Shown: positions 50,385 through 59,470, counted from the stretch's first letter. The stretch: 64,000 nucleotides of DNA from Paucimonas lemoignei (GCA_900475325.1 LS483371.1:4278001-4342000), one strand, 5' to 3'. Numbers and translations are program-made. The notes: generated by a model from the letters alone, not told the origin.

Positions 50385-51539
50385 ATGAAAATCACCCGTA
50401 TCAGCGTCGAGGTCTTTTCCCATCCGTCGCGCCGCGCCGTCGACAGCGCAGGCCATGCTCATCCAGGCGAAGAAAAACCGGTCAACCTGGCCATGCTGCG
50501 CATCGGCTGTGACGACGGCAGCGAAGGTTATGCCTTTGGCGCGCCGGAGCTGATTCGTCCGCACATCATCGAATCCTTCGTGAAGAAAGTGCTGCTCGGG
50601 CAGAACCCGATGAACCGGGAAAAAATCTGGCAGGAGCTGGCCCACTGGCAACGCGGCAGCGCCAGCCAACTGACTGACCGCGCCCTGGCATTGGTCGAAC
50701 AGGCGCTCTGGGATCTGGCCGGTCGCGTACTGAAACAACCGGTCTACAAATTGCTGGGCGGCTATCGCGACAAGGTGCTGGCTTACGGCTCGACCATGTG
50801 CGGCGATGACCTCCCGGGCGGGCTGTCCACCCCGGATGAATATGGTCAGTTCGCAGAGAAGCTGGTCGCCCGCGGCTACAAGGCCATCAAGCTGCACACC
50901 TGGATGCCACCGATTTCCTTCGCTCCGAACCCGCGCATGGACGTGCGCGCCTGCGCCGCCGTGCGTGAAGCCGTCGGCCCGGACATCGCGCTGATGCTCG
51001 ATGGTTATCACTGGTACAGCCGCGTCGATGCGCTGTACATCGGCCGTGAATTGCAGAAACTCGACTTTGCCTGGTTCGAAGAGCCGATGATCGAAGACTC
51101 CGCCGAGTCCTATGCCTGGCTGGCCGCCAACCTCGACATCCCGGTGCTCGGCCCGGAAAGCATCGACGGCAAATACCACAGCCGCGCCAGCTGGGTGACT
51201 TCAAAATCCTGCGATATCCTGCGCGCGGGTGTTGCCGGTGTCGGCGGGATCAGCCCGTGCCTGAAAGTCGCGCACATGGCCGAGGCCTTCGGCATGGATT
51301 GCGAGGTCCACGGCAATGGCGCGGCGAACCTGCAAGTAATCGGCGCGATCAGCAACTGCCGCTGGTACGAGCGCGGCCTGCTGCACCCGTTCCTGGATTA
51401 CGAGCAGGTTCCAGCCTATCTCAATACACTGGTCGACCCCATGGATGATGAAGGCTACGTGCATTTGTCGGACCGCCCTGGCCTGGGTGAAGACATCAAC
51501 TTTCACTACATCGAGGCCAACACGCACCAACGTTACTGA
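50385..51539 (+). CDS. Enolase-superfamily enzyme (mandelate racemase subgroup), probable acid-sugar dehydratase
   Basis: A 384-residue protein with the N-terminal capping domain (about 1-125) and an (alpha/beta)7beta barrel. Visible active-site positions are K169 and H171 (KAIKLHTW) on strand 2, metal ligands D206 (LMLDGYHW), E232 (WFEEPM) and E258 (GPES), and H309 (CEVHGNG) on strand 7. The aspartate that normally pairs with the strand-7 histidine is not present; the strand-6 motif reads DILRAGVAGVGG instead of the usual QPD type. That pattern resembles mannonate/gluconate-type dehydratases more than mandelate racemase. Substrate unknown, but genes for an importer and KdgM porin follow, so a sugar acid is likely. 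Confidence 0.8.
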   Translation: MKITRISVEVFSHPSRRAVDSAGHAHPGEEKPVNLAMLRIGCDDGSEGYAFGAPELIRPHIIESFVKKVLLGQNPMNREKIWQELAHWQRGSASQLTDRALALVEQALWDLAGRVLKQPVYKLLGGYRDKVLAYGSTMCGDDLPGGLSTPDEYGQFAEKLVARGYKAIKLHTWMPPISFAPNPRMDVRACAAVREAVGPDIALMLDGYHWYSRVDALYIGRELQKLDFAWFEEPMIEDSAESYAWLAANLDIPVLGPESIDGKYHSRASWVTSKSCDILRAGVAGVGGISPCLKVAHMAEAFGMDCEVHGNGAANLQVIGAISNCRWYERGLLHPFLDYEQVPAYLNTLVDPMDDEGYVHLSDRPGLGEDINFHYIEANTHQRY

Positions 51540-51614
51540 TCGGCGGCACCGCACAGAGGCGACATGAGCGCCTCTGGCACAAGAGTCTTAATAAATATAA
51601 GAAAGGACTGCCCT

Positions 51615-53237
51615 ATGAAACTCTGGCCTTCGCGCCTGCGCCAGCTATTGTGCGCGGCGCTGACTGCGACGCTTCTGCACACTTCGCCCAGCATGGCGCG
51701 GGGTGAAACGCCGGTTGATCAACTGGTGGTGGGCATGAGCATGATCAACCTGCTATCGCTGGACCCGGCTGCCGCCACCGGCCTGGAAGTGGCCGAGGTC
51801 AATGCCAACGTCTACGACATGCTGCTTGAACAGGATGCCAGCGCGCCCGACACGCTGATCCCTGCTTTGGCTGAGCGCTGGGAAGTCAGCGCCGACCGCA
51901 TGCGCATCACCTTCCATCTGCGCCCCGGCGTCACCTTCCACTCCGGTCAACCGCTGACCGCGCAAGATGTCGCCTGGTCACTGCAACGGGTTGTGACCCT
52001 CAATCGCGCGCTTGCTTCGACCTGGAAAGCCTACGGTTACACCGCCCAGAACGTGGCGCAAACCATGCGCGCCGAGGGCCCTCTGACCTTCGTCCTCGAC
52101 CTGCCGCGCCCTACCGATCCACTGCTGGTGCTCAATACTCTGGCCACCTCGCCGAGCGCCTTCATCATTGATCGCCACACGGCCTTGCAACATGCACAGG
52201 GCGAAGATCAGGGCGCTGCGTGGCTGACTACTCATACCGCAGGTTCCGGCGCATTCAAGCTGGACATCTGGCGCGCCAATGACGTGATCCTGATGACCCG
52301 CTTCGATAACTACTGGCGCGGTCCGGCCAAGATGCGCCGGGTCATCATGCGCAACATGACCGAATCCCAGGCACTGCGCCTGATGGTCGAGCGCGGTGAT
52401 CTGGATGTGGCCAGAGGCATGGCCGCCACCGATATCAAAGCTCTGACCCGCTCGCCAGAAGTGAACGTCCAGACGATTGCACGCGGCACGATCTACTACG
52501 TCGCACTGAGCATGGAGCAGCCGCTGTTTCAGGACATTCGTGTACGCCAGGCGATGCGCATGCTGATTGATTATCAAGGCATCAATGATGTCGTCATGCC
52601 CCACTATGGCGTCGCCAATCAGCGTCCGCTGCAACTGGGCCTGAGCGCCCGCCTGGATGACCCCGGCTATCGCCTGAATGTGCAGGAAGCCAAACGCCTG
52701 CTGGCCGAAGCCGGACACGAAAAAGGCTTCACGATTACCCTGCGCTCGCTGACCGATTCACCCTTCATCAATATCGCCACCAGCCTGCAATCGACCCTGG
52801 CCCAGGCCGGTATCCGCGCCACGATCATCACCGGCACCGGCAACCAGATCTACGGGGCGATGCGTGACCGCAAGTTCGACATCCTGGTCGGGCGTGGCGG
52901 CGGTGGTGCCGAGCGTCATCCGCACTCCAGCCTGCGCGCCCTGGTGTACAACCCTGACAACCGCGAGGCCGCCAAGCTGAGCAACTTTCAGGGCTGGCGC
53001 ACTTCGTTCTACAGCGCCGAACTCAATCAGTTGATCGAGCAGGCCGAACAGGAACGTGATGCATCCCGCCAACTGGCGCTCTATCAACGCATCCAGACCC
53101 TGTACGACCAGCAGGTCGGCGCGATCATGCCGATTTCGCAGATGACCGACGAGGTGGTGGTGCATGCCGATGTGCGTGACTACATCGGCCACAGCGCCGC
53201 CACGACACGCCTGCACGACGTCTACAAACAACGTTGA
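51615..53237 (+). CDS. Dipeptide/oligopeptide-type ABC substrate-binding protein
   Basis: A 540-residue family 5 extracellular solute-binding protein with signal peptide (about residues 1-29, ending SMARG). Conserved blocks are ERWEVSADRMRITFHLRPGV, FHSGQPLTAQDVAWSLQRV and DVRDYIGHSAATTRLHDVYK near the C-terminus. Such proteins carry peptides, nickel or oligosaccharides, so the name does not fix the ligand. I start at MKLWPSRLRQLL, which gives a proper signal and has a gaaaggac ribosome-binding site. First transport gene of the importer, 75 bases after the enolase-type gene. Confidence 0.9.
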   Translation: MKLWPSRLRQLLCAALTATLLHTSPSMARGETPVDQLVVGMSMINLLSLDPAAATGLEVAEVNANVYDMLLEQDASAPDTLIPALAERWEVSADRMRITFHLRPGVTFHSGQPLTAQDVAWSLQRVVTLNRALASTWKAYGYTAQNVAQTMRAEGPLTFVLDLPRPTDPLLVLNTLATSPSAFIIDRHTALQHAQGEDQGAAWLTTHTAGSGAFKLDIWRANDVILMTRFDNYWRGPAKMRRVIMRNMTESQALRLMVERGDLDVARGMAATDIKALTRSPEVNVQTIARGTIYYVALSMEQPLFQDIRVRQAMRMLIDYQGINDVVMPHYGVANQRPLQLGLSARLDDPGYRLNVQEAKRLLAEAGHEKGFTITLRSLTDSPFINIATSLQSTLAQAGIRATIITGTGNQIYGAMRDRKFDILVGRGGGGAERHPHSSLRALVYNPDNREAAKLSNFQGWRTSFYSAELNQLIEQAEQERDASRQLALYQRIQTLYDQQVGAIMPISQMTDEVVVHADVRDYIGHSAATTRLHDVYKQR

Positions 53238-53273
53238 TCCGGACTCGATCGCTTTCGCAAGGCAGGAATTCTT

Positions 53274-54311
53274 ATGACGGGTGCATCTGTTTCATTGTGG
53301 GGTAGCCGCATGGCGGGCACGACCCGGCGCAGCGGTTCGGTGCTGGCGACGCTGTTCGGCCTCTTGCTGCTCACGTTTTTCATCGGCCGGGTCATGCCTC
53401 TGGACCCGGTACTGGCCATCGTCGGCCCTGACGCAGACGCGTCGACCTACGCCCAGGCCTACAAAGAGCTGGGGCTCGATAAACCGTTGTGGACCCAGTT
53501 TGGCGGTTACCTCAACGATTTGCTGCATGGCAATTTCGGCAACGCACTGCTCACCGGCCACCCGGTGATCGAAGACATCGCTCGCGTCTTCCCGGCCACC
53601 CTTGAGCTGGCGACCTTGGCGATTGTCTTCGGCGTGCTGGCCGGGCTACCGCTGGGGGTCTATGCCGCCACCCATCAAGGCCGCGCCGGAGACCATATCG
53701 CTCGGCTGTTCACCCTGTTTGGTTACTCAACGCCGATCTTCTGGCTCGGCATGATGGCCTTTCTGGTGTTCTACGCCTGGCTGGGTTGGGCGGGCGGCGT
53801 GGGCCGGATTGGTCTGGCGTATGACGGTTTTATCCCGACGCGCACTGGTTTGCTGCTGATCGACACCGCATTGTCCGGCGACTGGGAGGCGTTTCGCAGT
53901 GCCCTGCGCCACATCCTGTTGCCCGCGATCATCCTCAGCTTCAACTCGGTGGCGTACATCAGCCGCATGACCCGCAGCTTCATGCTGGAGCAGCTGTCTC
54001 AGGAATACATCATCACGGCGCGGGTCAAGGGCTTGTCCCAGCGGCGGATTGTCTGGGGCCACGCGTTCCGCAATATCCGCGTGCAACTGCTGACCATTGT
54101 CGCCCTCGCCTACGGTGGGCTGCTCGAAGGCGCCGTGTTGATCGAGACGGTCTTTGCCTGGCCTGGCTTCGGCCAATACCTGACCAGCAGCCTGCTGCTG
54201 GGGGACATGAATGCGGTGATGGCGTGCGTGTTGTTGATCGGGCTGATCTTTGTTGCCCTGAACCAGATCAGCGACGCCCTTTATAAAGTCTTCGACCCGA
54301 GAACCCGCTGA
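53274..54311 (+). CDS. Dpp/Opp-type ABC permease, first subunit (DppB-like)
   Basis: A 345-residue permease with six membrane helices. The N-terminal helix-loop (LLLLTFFIGRVMPLDPVLAI) and the large periplasmic loop containing LGLDKPLWTQFGGYLNDLLH are typical of DppB. The ATPase-docking loop is EYIITARVKGLSQRRIVWGH near residue 245. Its stop codon shares a base with the start of the next gene. Confidence 0.92.
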   Translation: MTGASVSLWGSRMAGTTRRSGSVLATLFGLLLLTFFIGRVMPLDPVLAIVGPDADASTYAQAYKELGLDKPLWTQFGGYLNDLLHGNFGNALLTGHPVIEDIARVFPATLELATLAIVFGVLAGLPLGVYAATHQGRAGDHIARLFTLFGYSTPIFWLGMMAFLVFYAWLGWAGGVGRIGLAYDGFIPTRTGLLLIDTALSGDWEAFRSALRHILLPAIILSFNSVAYISRMTRSFMLEQLSQEYIITARVKGLSQRRIVWGHAFRNIRVQLLTIVALAYGGLLEGAVLIETVFAWPGFGQYLTSSLLLGDMNAVMACVLLIGLIFVALNQISDALYKVFDPRTR

Positions 54312-55210
54312 TGACTACTTTTCAAGCGACTCCAGCCGCGCCAGCAGTGCCCGCCTCAAGCCTGGCGGCACTGACCGGCAGCGCGGCCCGCATGATGCGT
54401 TTTCTGCTGCGCAACCCCATGACCCTGGCCGGTCTGACGGTGATTGGCGTGCTGATGATCGTGGCGCTGTTTGCGCCCTGGATCGCCAGCCATGATCCGT
54501 TGCAGCAAGACCTGACCCGCGCCTTGCAAGCGCCTGGGGCAGCCCACTGGTTCGGCACCGATGAGTACGGCCGCGACGTGTTCAGCCGACTGGTTTATGG
54601 CTCGCGCATCACCCTGTACATCGTGTTGTTGGTGACAGTAATCGTCGGCCCTATCGGCCTGCTGATCGGTACAGTCTCAGGCTACTTCGGTGGCTGGGTG
54701 GACAGCCTGTTCATGCGCATCACCGATATTTTCATCTCGTTCCCGAGCCTGGTACTGGCCCTGGCTTTCATCGCGGCTCTCGGTCCTGGTCTGGAGCATG
54801 CAGTGATTGCCATCGCCCTCACCGCCTGGCCACCCATTGCCCGCCTGGCCCGCGCCGAAACCCTGTCGCTGCGTAACGCTGACTTCGTGGTCGCCGTGAA
54901 ACTGCAGGGCGGTTCACCGTTGCGGATCATCGGCCGACACATCATCCCCATGTGTCTGTCGTCGGTGATCATCCGCCTGACCATGAACATGGCCAGCATC
55001 ATTCTCACCGCCGCTGCCCTGGGCTTTCTCGGCCTTGGCGCACAGGCACCACTGCCGGAATGGGGCGCGATGATCTCCAGCGGCCGACGCTACATGCTGG
55101 AAAGCTGGTGGCTGGTCGCAGCACCCGGCGCCACCATCATGCTAGTCAGCCTGGCGTTCAACCTGCTCGGTGACGGCCTGCGCGATGTACTTGATCCGCG
55201 CAATGAATGA
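54311..55210 (+). CDS. Dpp/Opp-type ABC permease, second subunit (DppC-like)
   Basis: A 299-residue permease starting within the stop codon of the first permease gene (TGATG). The DppC hallmark is FGTDEYGRDVFSRLVYGSRI (about residues 78-97), and the docking loop is NADFVVAVKLQGGSPLRIIG near 195. Together with the DppB-like protein it forms the inner-membrane channel. Confidence 0.92.
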   Translation: MTTFQATPAAPAVPASSLAALTGSAARMMRFLLRNPMTLAGLTVIGVLMIVALFAPWIASHDPLQQDLTRALQAPGAAHWFGTDEYGRDVFSRLVYGSRITLYIVLLVTVIVGPIGLLIGTVSGYFGGWVDSLFMRITDIFISFPSLVLALAFIAALGPGLEHAVIAIALTAWPPIARLARAETLSLRNADFVVAVKLQGGSPLRIIGRHIIPMCLSSVIIRLTMNMASIILTAAALGFLGLGAQAPLPEWGAMISSGRRYMLESWWLVAAPGATIMLVSLAFNLLGDGLRDVLDPRNE

Positions 55211-55246
55211 CGGGGGTGTGCCCCCCCACGCTTAAACACCGCATTC

Positions 55247-55336
55247 GTAGGACCGGCTTTGGCCGGGAGGACATTGTTTCTGGCGAAGGATACATAGCGC
55301 ATGTACCGGCCCCCTCCCGGCTAAAGCCAGTCCTAC
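55247..55336. repeat. REPIN-like palindrome, type D, inside the transport operon
   Basis: The arms gtaggaccggctttggccgg and the complement ccggctaaagccagtcctac enclose about 50 bases. It lies between the second permease and first ATPase genes, 65 bases before the latter's start. Confidence 0.8.
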
Positions 55337-55401
55337 GGGATTGGGGACAACCCGGAAGGCTGGATATGCAGGTCCCACCCATTAAATAAGAGGTAACAGC
55401 C

Positions 55402-56256
55402 ATGTCTCAGTTATCCGCATCACAAACCAAACTCGCCGTTGAAGATCTACGCGTCGAGTTCACCAGCGCGGGCAGGACCAACCTGGCGGTGCAAGGCGTG
55501 TCATTCCATCTGGGCCGGGAAAAGCTGGCGATTGTCGGCGAGTCAGGTTCGGGCAAATCCACCGTGGGGCGCAGCCTGTTGCGTTTACATCCGGCCACGG
55601 CGCGGGTTACCGCCAAAACCCTGCGCTTTGACGATATCGACCTGCTCAGCGCCAGCGAAAAACAGATGCAGGGCATCCGCGGTCGGCGCATGTCGATGAT
55701 CATGCAAGACCCCAAGTACTCGCTGAACCCGGTGGTCAAAGTCGGCGAGCAGATTGCCGAGGCTTATCTGGCCCATCACAAGGTCTCTCATCAGGAAGCG
55801 AAGGAGCGCGCCTTGGACATGCTCGCCAAGGTGCACATCCGTGATCCGCAGCGGGTCTATCAGCTTTACCCCCATGAAGTCTCCGGCGGCATGGGCCAGC
55901 GGATCATGATCGCGATGATGGTCATCACCGATCCGCAGGTAATCATTGCTGACGAACCTACCTCAGCACTGGATGTGTCGGTACGCCGTCAGGTGCTGAA
56001 CATTCTCGAAGAGCTGGTCAGCGAACGGGACCTGGGCCTGCTATTCATCAGCCACGACCTGAATCTGGTGCAGCACTTCTGCGACCGGGTGCTGGTGATG
56101 TACGCCGGCCGGGTTATGGAGTGCCTGCCTGCTGCCGATCTGGCCAGGGCTGAACACCCCTATACGCGCGGCCTACTGTCCGCGTTGCCGAGCCTGGATT
56201 TTCCGCGCAGTCGCCTGCCGGTGCTCCAGCGCGATCCCCTTTGGCTGACTCATTGA
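55402..56256 (+). CDS. Dpp/Opp-type ABC ATPase, first subunit (DppD-like)
   Basis: A 284-residue ATPase. Walker A is VGESGSGKSTVG (about 40), the signature SGGMGQRIMIAMMV (about 157) and Walker [13 protein letters not shown] (about 180). It keeps part of the peptide-transporter C-terminal domain (HPYTRGLLSALPSLDFPRSR) but is about 40 residues shorter than E. coli DppD and lacks the cysteine-rich tail. It lies 191 bases after the permease gene because of the REPIN. Confidence 0.92.
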   Translation: MSQLSASQTKLAVEDLRVEFTSAGRTNLAVQGVSFHLGREKLAIVGESGSGKSTVGRSLLRLHPATARVTAKTLRFDDIDLLSASEKQMQGIRGRRMSMIMQDPKYSLNPVVKVGEQIAEAYLAHHKVSHQEAKERALDMLAKVHIRDPQRVYQLYPHEVSGGMGQRIMIAMMVITDPQVIIADEPTSALDVSVRRQVLNILEELVSERDLGLLFISHDLNLVQHFCDRVLVMYAGRVMECLPAADLARAEHPYTRGLLSALPSLDFPRSRLPVLQRDPLWLTH

Positions 56257-56266
56257 GAACCCTCCC

Positions 56267-57055
56267 ATGGCGATGATCGAAGTCCAATCACTCAACCTCA
56301 GTTTTGGTACCGGCCCGGCACTCAATCAGGTGCTGCATGACGTCAATCTCCAGGTCGAGCAAGGCCAGGCTTTTGGCCTGGTGGGCGAGTCCGGCTCAGG
56401 CAAGACCACCGTGCTGCGCTGCCTCGCCGGGCAATACCAGCATTGGAACGGTGCGCTGCAGGTCAACGGCCAACAGGTGCAGCGCAAGCTGGATGCCGCG
56501 CATTATCGAACCGTGCAGATGGTCTTCCAGGACCCCTACGCCTCATTGCACCCGCGTCACACCATTGACTCTGCACTCAAGGAGCCGCTAGCCATCCACC
56601 GCATTGGCGACCGGGATGACCGGGTCTGCGAGATCCTGCGCAAAGTGGGTCTCAACGACAGTTTTCGCTTCCGCTACCCGCACCAACTCTCGGGCGGTCA
56701 ACGCCAACGGGTGGCGATTGCCAGAGCGCTGATTCTTGAGCCTCGGGTGCTCCTGCTCGATGAGCCCACGTCGGCGCTGGATGTGTCGGTGCAGGCGGAA
56801 ATCCTTAACCTGCTGGCCGATCTACGCCGGGAGCAAGGCCTCACCTACCTGATGGTGACCCACGACCTGGCGGTGGTTGCCCACTTGTGCGAACGAGTCG
56901 CGGTGATGCAAGGCGGCAAGATCGTGGAGATTCTCGACACCGGCGAACTGGCCCGCCACGAGGCACAACATGCTTACACCCGCCTGCTGGTTCAGGCGAG
57001 CCGCGACATGAACACCCATAACATCGAACAACCGAGCGCTTGCCTGGCGCTGTAA
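56267..57055 (+). CDS. Dpp/Opp-type ABC ATPase, second subunit (DppF-like)
   Basis: A 262-residue ATPase. Walker A is VGESGSGKTTVL, the signature [15 protein letters not shown] and Walker [15 protein letters not shown]. The C-terminal peptide-transporter domain is reduced to AQHAYTRLLVQASRD; the protein is some 70 residues shorter than DppF. It starts 10 bases after the first ATPase gene and is paired with it. Confidence 0.92.
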   Translation: MAMIEVQSLNLSFGTGPALNQVLHDVNLQVEQGQAFGLVGESGSGKTTVLRCLAGQYQHWNGALQVNGQQVQRKLDAAHYRTVQMVFQDPYASLHPRHTIDSALKEPLAIHRIGDRDDRVCEILRKVGLNDSFRFRYPHQLSGGQRQRVAIARALILEPRVLLLDEPTSALDVSVQAEILNLLADLRREQGLTYLMVTHDLAVVAHLCERVAVMQGGKIVEILDTGELARHEAQHAYTRLLVQASRDMNTHNIEQPSACLAL

Positions 57056-57169
57056 TACCACCGGAGTTTTAACCCGCCGCGCTGTTTGGCAGTTTCTGCC
57101 AAGGAACCCGGCTGCCTGAAAAACCTGCTGTGAACACACTTCCTATTTCATTTAACAAGAATAAAAAAT

Positions 57170-57895
57170 ATGAAAACCACCAAAGCCATTCTTTCGTTTG
57201 CTGCACTCCTGACTTCCACCGTCGCCATAGCTGACAGCGGTTATATCAACTACCGACATCAATACGCGGAAAGTACGCGCATGCATTCGGACCGGGTCAA
57301 GTTCGGCACCCGCCTGGACAACGGTCTGGGCTTCGAAGGCGAACTCAAATACAAGACAGCGGGCGACCGAAAGGACGTGGCCTTCGACAACACCGTGGGC
57401 AGCGGTCACGAACTGGGCATGACCTATCAATACAAACTCAATGCCGACTGGATGCTGACGCCCTCCATCGCCCTGGAAAGCATCGAAAAATCGACAGCCT
57501 ACAAGCTTGGCTTGAAAGCCACCTACCGTATCAGTGACACCCTCAGCGCCTCAGGGCGTTACCGCTATGACTCCATCAAGCTGGACCGGGACAAAGTCAA
57601 CCGCGACATGCCCGACAACGCGATGGACAACCAGAGCATCAACCGCTACGACGTATGGCTCAACTATGCACCGCAAAGCAGTAAATGGGCTTATGAATAC
57701 CAATTCACTTACTTCGATGCCGACTACATTCGCTATGACAACGGCATGAAAGACTATGAGCAAAACGCTGTATTCAAATACAAGATCGACAAACGCTGGG
57801 TGCCGTTCTTTGAAGTGGGTGATATCAAAGTCAATAGCACTGACGATGAACGCCAGTTGCGTTTACGGGTAGGCGTGCAATACAACTTCCTGTAA
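57170..57895 (+). CDS. KdgM-family outer-membrane porin
   Basis: A 241-residue porin with signal peptide (about 1-21, cleavage after TVAIA or nearby). The mature part is made of alternating, aromatic-rich beta strands such as GYINYRHQYAESTRMHSDRV and SINRYDVWLNYAPQSSKWAY, and it ends with a terminal phenylalanine strand (RLRVGVQYNFL), the signal for outer-membrane insertion. The family forms narrow 12-strand channels for acidic oligosaccharides, the best known being oligogalacturonate in Dickeya. It follows the ABC transporter genes by 114 bases and is likely the outer-membrane entry gate for the same ligand. Confidence 0.85.
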   Translation: MKTTKAILSFAALLTSTVAIADSGYINYRHQYAESTRMHSDRVKFGTRLDNGLGFEGELKYKTAGDRKDVAFDNTVGSGHELGMTYQYKLNADWMLTPSIALESIEKSTAYKLGLKATYRISDTLSASGRYRYDSIKLDRDKVNRDMPDNAMDNQSINRYDVWLNYAPQSSKWAYEYQFTYFDADYIRYDNGMKDYEQNAVFKYKIDKRWVPFFEVGDIKVNSTDDERQLRLRVGVQYNFL

Positions 57896-57901
57896 TCCGT
57901 C

Positions 57902-58645
57902 TTAGTTACTGTACAACTCCTGGTTTGCCTGGGTTTGATGTAAACGGATGCGGCTGCTGTTCAGGTGCAGGTACATCGCCGAGCGCGCCGCATCCACGTT
58001 CCCCGCCGCAATGGCCAGGTAAATCTGCCGATGCTCGGCATTGATGCCCGCCAGATACGCCGTGCGGTCGCTTTGCCCGGTGTAGGCCGAGTTCATGCGG
58101 GTCCGGGGGATCAGCTTGGTGCCCAGGTGCTTCATGATGTCGATCAGGTAGGTATTGCCTGAGGCCTTGGCGATTTTCAGGTGGAACTGGAAGTCGGCAT
58201 TGATCGTGGTACCTGATTTTTGCGGCCCTTCAAGCAACGCATCCAGCGCCTGCTTGATTTCCAGCAGGGCTTCGGGGGTGCGTCGTTGCGCCGCCATGCC
58301 CGCTGCCTCCACCTCCAGACTCAAACGAAACTCCAGCAGATTGAGCACGTCCGGTAAGGTCGCGATGGTCGCAGGGCCAATTACAAAACCTGCGGGCGCT
58401 GGCATGTCCAGCACGAAGGTGCCCACGCCGTGCCGGGTTTCCACCAGACCCGCAGCCTGCATACGTGACAGCGCGTCACGAACCACCGTGCGGCTGACGC
58501 CTTCGGTTTCCATGATGTGCAATTCGGGCGGCAGCTTCTCACCGCGAACCAGTACCCCATCGCGCATGCGCTGGGCAAAACGGTCAACCAGCGTCTCGGC
58601 GAGGCGTCTGTGTTTTTTCTGGGACGAAAGGTCTGGGTCCGACAT
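57902..58645 (-). CDS. FadR-type GntR regulator (first of a divergent pair)
   Basis: A 247-residue repressor-like protein with winged helix-turn-helix (about 10-80, LPPELHIMETEGVSRTVVRD) and an FCD ligand domain (about 95-230). Metal-binding residues of FCD domains are visible in the motif FQFHLKIAKASGN and in GINAEHRQIYLAI and MYLHLNSS. It ends 7 bases after the convergent porin stop. It is paralogous to the gene at 58745 and divergent from it. Likely controls the uptake island. Confidence 0.87.
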   Translation of the reverse strand: MSDPDLSSQKKHRRLAETLVDRFAQRMRDGVLVRGEKLPPELHIMETEGVSRTVVRDALSRMQAAGLVETRHGVGTFVLDMPAPAGFVIGPATIATLPDVLNLLEFRLSLEVEAAGMAAQRRTPEALLEIKQALDALLEGPQKSGTTINADFQFHLKIAKASGNTYLIDIMKHLGTKLIPRTRMNSAYTGQSDRTAYLAGINAEHRQIYLAIAAGNVDAARSAMYLHLNSSRIRLHQTQANQELYSN

Positions 58646-58669
58646 GGGCTGACTCGTTTTTGAAGAGCC

Positions 58670-58683
58670 GACATTATAGTGTC
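58670..58683. promoter_or_regulatory. Short palindrome between the two FadR-type genes
   Basis: gaca-ttatag-tgtc is an inverted repeat in the 99-base intergenic region, which must hold both promoters. It could be an autoregulatory operator; it differs from the palindrome at 50325. Confidence 0.35.
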
Positions 58684-58744
58684 AGCGGGCGCCAGCGTGG
58701 CAGCTCGCTGAGGTTATACTCTGCGCCCTCGACGGAGCTTTTGA

Positions 58745-59470
58745 ATGAGCGACATGGACACCCCTTCAGCCCCCCCTGATCGACGCACCAGCCTGGCCCA
58801 GCAATTGGTCAACGACCTCTCGCGCAGGATCCGCGACGGCGAGATCAAGGCCGGTGAAAAGCTGCCGACCGAGCAGGTCATCATTCAGGAGAAAGGAGTC
58901 AGCCGCACCGTGGTCCGCGAGGCCATGTCCCGGCTGCAAGCCGAGGGGCTGGTGGAAACCCGGCACGGCATCGGCACTTTCGTGGTGGATGCCAGCCAGT
59001 CCAACGATTTCCAGGTTGACGAACGCATCAGCGGCACCTTGCGCGATGCCATCGCGATCATCGAGCTGCGCCAGAGCATTGAAGTGGAATCCGCCGCGCT
59101 GGCTGCCGAACGCCGCACCCCTGAGCAATTACAGGCGATCCGCCAAGCCCTCGACACCCTCAATGCCTGTCCGCCCGGTAGCGACACTGCGCTGGCGGAT
59201 TTCGAGTTTCATCACCAGATTTCCCTGTGCACCGCCAACAGCTTCTTTACCGACGTGATGGAGCAACTGGGCAGCAGCATCATCCCCCGCTCGCGGGTGC
59301 AGATCGCCGCCGCCCACTCGGCGGACTACCTGGACACCCTGCGCCGCGAACACGAGCAGATTTTCGCCGCCATCGCTTATCAGGATCGCGACGCGGCCCG
59401 GGCAGCCATGCGCTTGCACCTGAGCAATAGTCTGGAACGGTTGCGCCAGAGTCAGTATCAGAACACCTGA
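58745..59470 (+). CDS. FadR-type GntR regulator (second of a divergent pair)
   Basis: A 241-residue FadR-like protein. The helix-turn-helix (LPTEQVIIQEKGVSRTVVRE) and the wing (GLVETRHGIGTFVVD) are nearly the same as in the neighbour, so the DNA targets may overlap. The FCD domain (about 95-230) has FEFHHQISLCTANSFF and LRREHEQIFAAIAYQD. The ligand parts are more different than the DNA-binding parts, suggesting two effectors. No gene follows on this strand. Confidence 0.87.
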   Translation: MSDMDTPSAPPDRRTSLAQQLVNDLSRRIRDGEIKAGEKLPTEQVIIQEKGVSRTVVREAMSRLQAEGLVETRHGIGTFVVDASQSNDFQVDERISGTLRDAIAIIELRQSIEVESAALAAERRTPEQLQAIRQALDTLNACPPGSDTALADFEFHHQISLCTANSFFTDVMEQLGSSIIPRSRVQIAAAHSADYLDTLRREHEQIFAAIAYQDRDAARAAMRLHLSNSLERLRQSQYQNT

